Program-made: the position numbers and the translations under genes
NCBI GenBank assembly: GCA_030836665.1
Contig: JAUPLX010000128.1
Coordinates: 1 to 6,364 of the forward strand
Reading direction: 5' to 3'
Source of the DNA: Patescibacteria group bacterium
GTDB lineage: Bacteria; Patescibacteriota; Gracilibacteria; BD1-5; UBA2023
DNA: 6,364 nucleotides
In this document: one piece after another, positions 6,247-6,364 of the stretch
Numbering within the stretch: position 1 is the first letter of the stretch
Layout of the letters: every line of letters starts with the position of its first letter
The notes under the pieces: generated by a model
Database searches by the model: none
The model's input: only the letters and a program-made list of their open reading frames with translations
What the model was told of the DNA's origin: nothing

Positions 6247-6364
6247 GGTCAAAGAATTTCCGAGTCACTGCGATTCGGGATTTTCATTCCGAAAACAAGC
6301 GCGGAGTCCCCGCCCGGATTATTCCGAAAGTAAAGAAAGCGGTCGATCGCATTACCCAACGCAA
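6247..6364. other. Right-end sequence with nothing assignable
   Basis: No ORF with a start and ribosome binding site, no RNA gene and no convincing promoter is visible in the last 118 bases. The only pattern is the 9-mer ATTCCGAAA occurring twice (6286-6294 and 6321-6329). Confidence 0.5.

Noticed and set aside
6286..6329. Direct repeat ATTCCGAAA, 35 bp apart at the right end
   Set aside because: There are only two 9-mer copies with no further identity around them, too little for a CRISPR, iteron or operator call.

Overview
The window reads as a bacterial chromosome fragment of moderately high GC, by eye in the mid-50s percent. It combines one very large secreted, multidomain surface protein with several tiny, well-spaced genes that each carry their own promoter and terminator. 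Together with the in-frame UGA codons described below, this recalls the Patescibacteria/CPR, specifically the Gracilibacteria/Peregrinibacteria area. That placement is an inference; no marker gene is present to confirm it.

Positions 4535 to 1 (minus strand) hold a single reading frame that runs off the left edge, 1511 codons long within the window. It begins with a signal peptide and an N-terminal domain that weakly resembles a gingipain-type (C25) fold. A Cys-containing, Gly-rich linker region follows, then a Cys-bracketed hydrophobic segment, two adjacent EF-hand-like calcium loops, and a series of Ig-like (invasin/Big_1-type) beta domains at roughly 104-residue spacing. The frame is interrupted only by two UGA codons, at codons 272 and 441, and by no UAA or UAG. 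Protein-like sequence continues in the same frame after each. Other genes here appear to use UGA as a normal stop directly before terminators, so simple genome-wide reassignment (UGA = Gly or Trp) is not supported by the window alone. This conflict is the most notable signal.

Positions 4536 to 5061 are intergenic. They hold a divergent promoter pair, a complete tRNA-Lys(UUU) with encoded CCA, its terminator, a GC-rich stretch that contains a 15-nt copy of the tRNA 3' end, and a perfect 30-nt palindromic terminator.

Positions 5062 to 5547 (minus) encode a small four-helix membrane protein. It is transcribed divergently from a 62-residue membrane-anchored protein (5711 to 5899, plus) whose C-terminus looks like a winged-helix domain cut short at a UGA in its recognition helix. 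A 66-residue charged helical protein follows (6025 to 6225, plus). The two plus-strand promoters each carry a perfect palindrome in the -35/-10 spacer, which suggests repressor control. The last 118 bases show nothing assignable.
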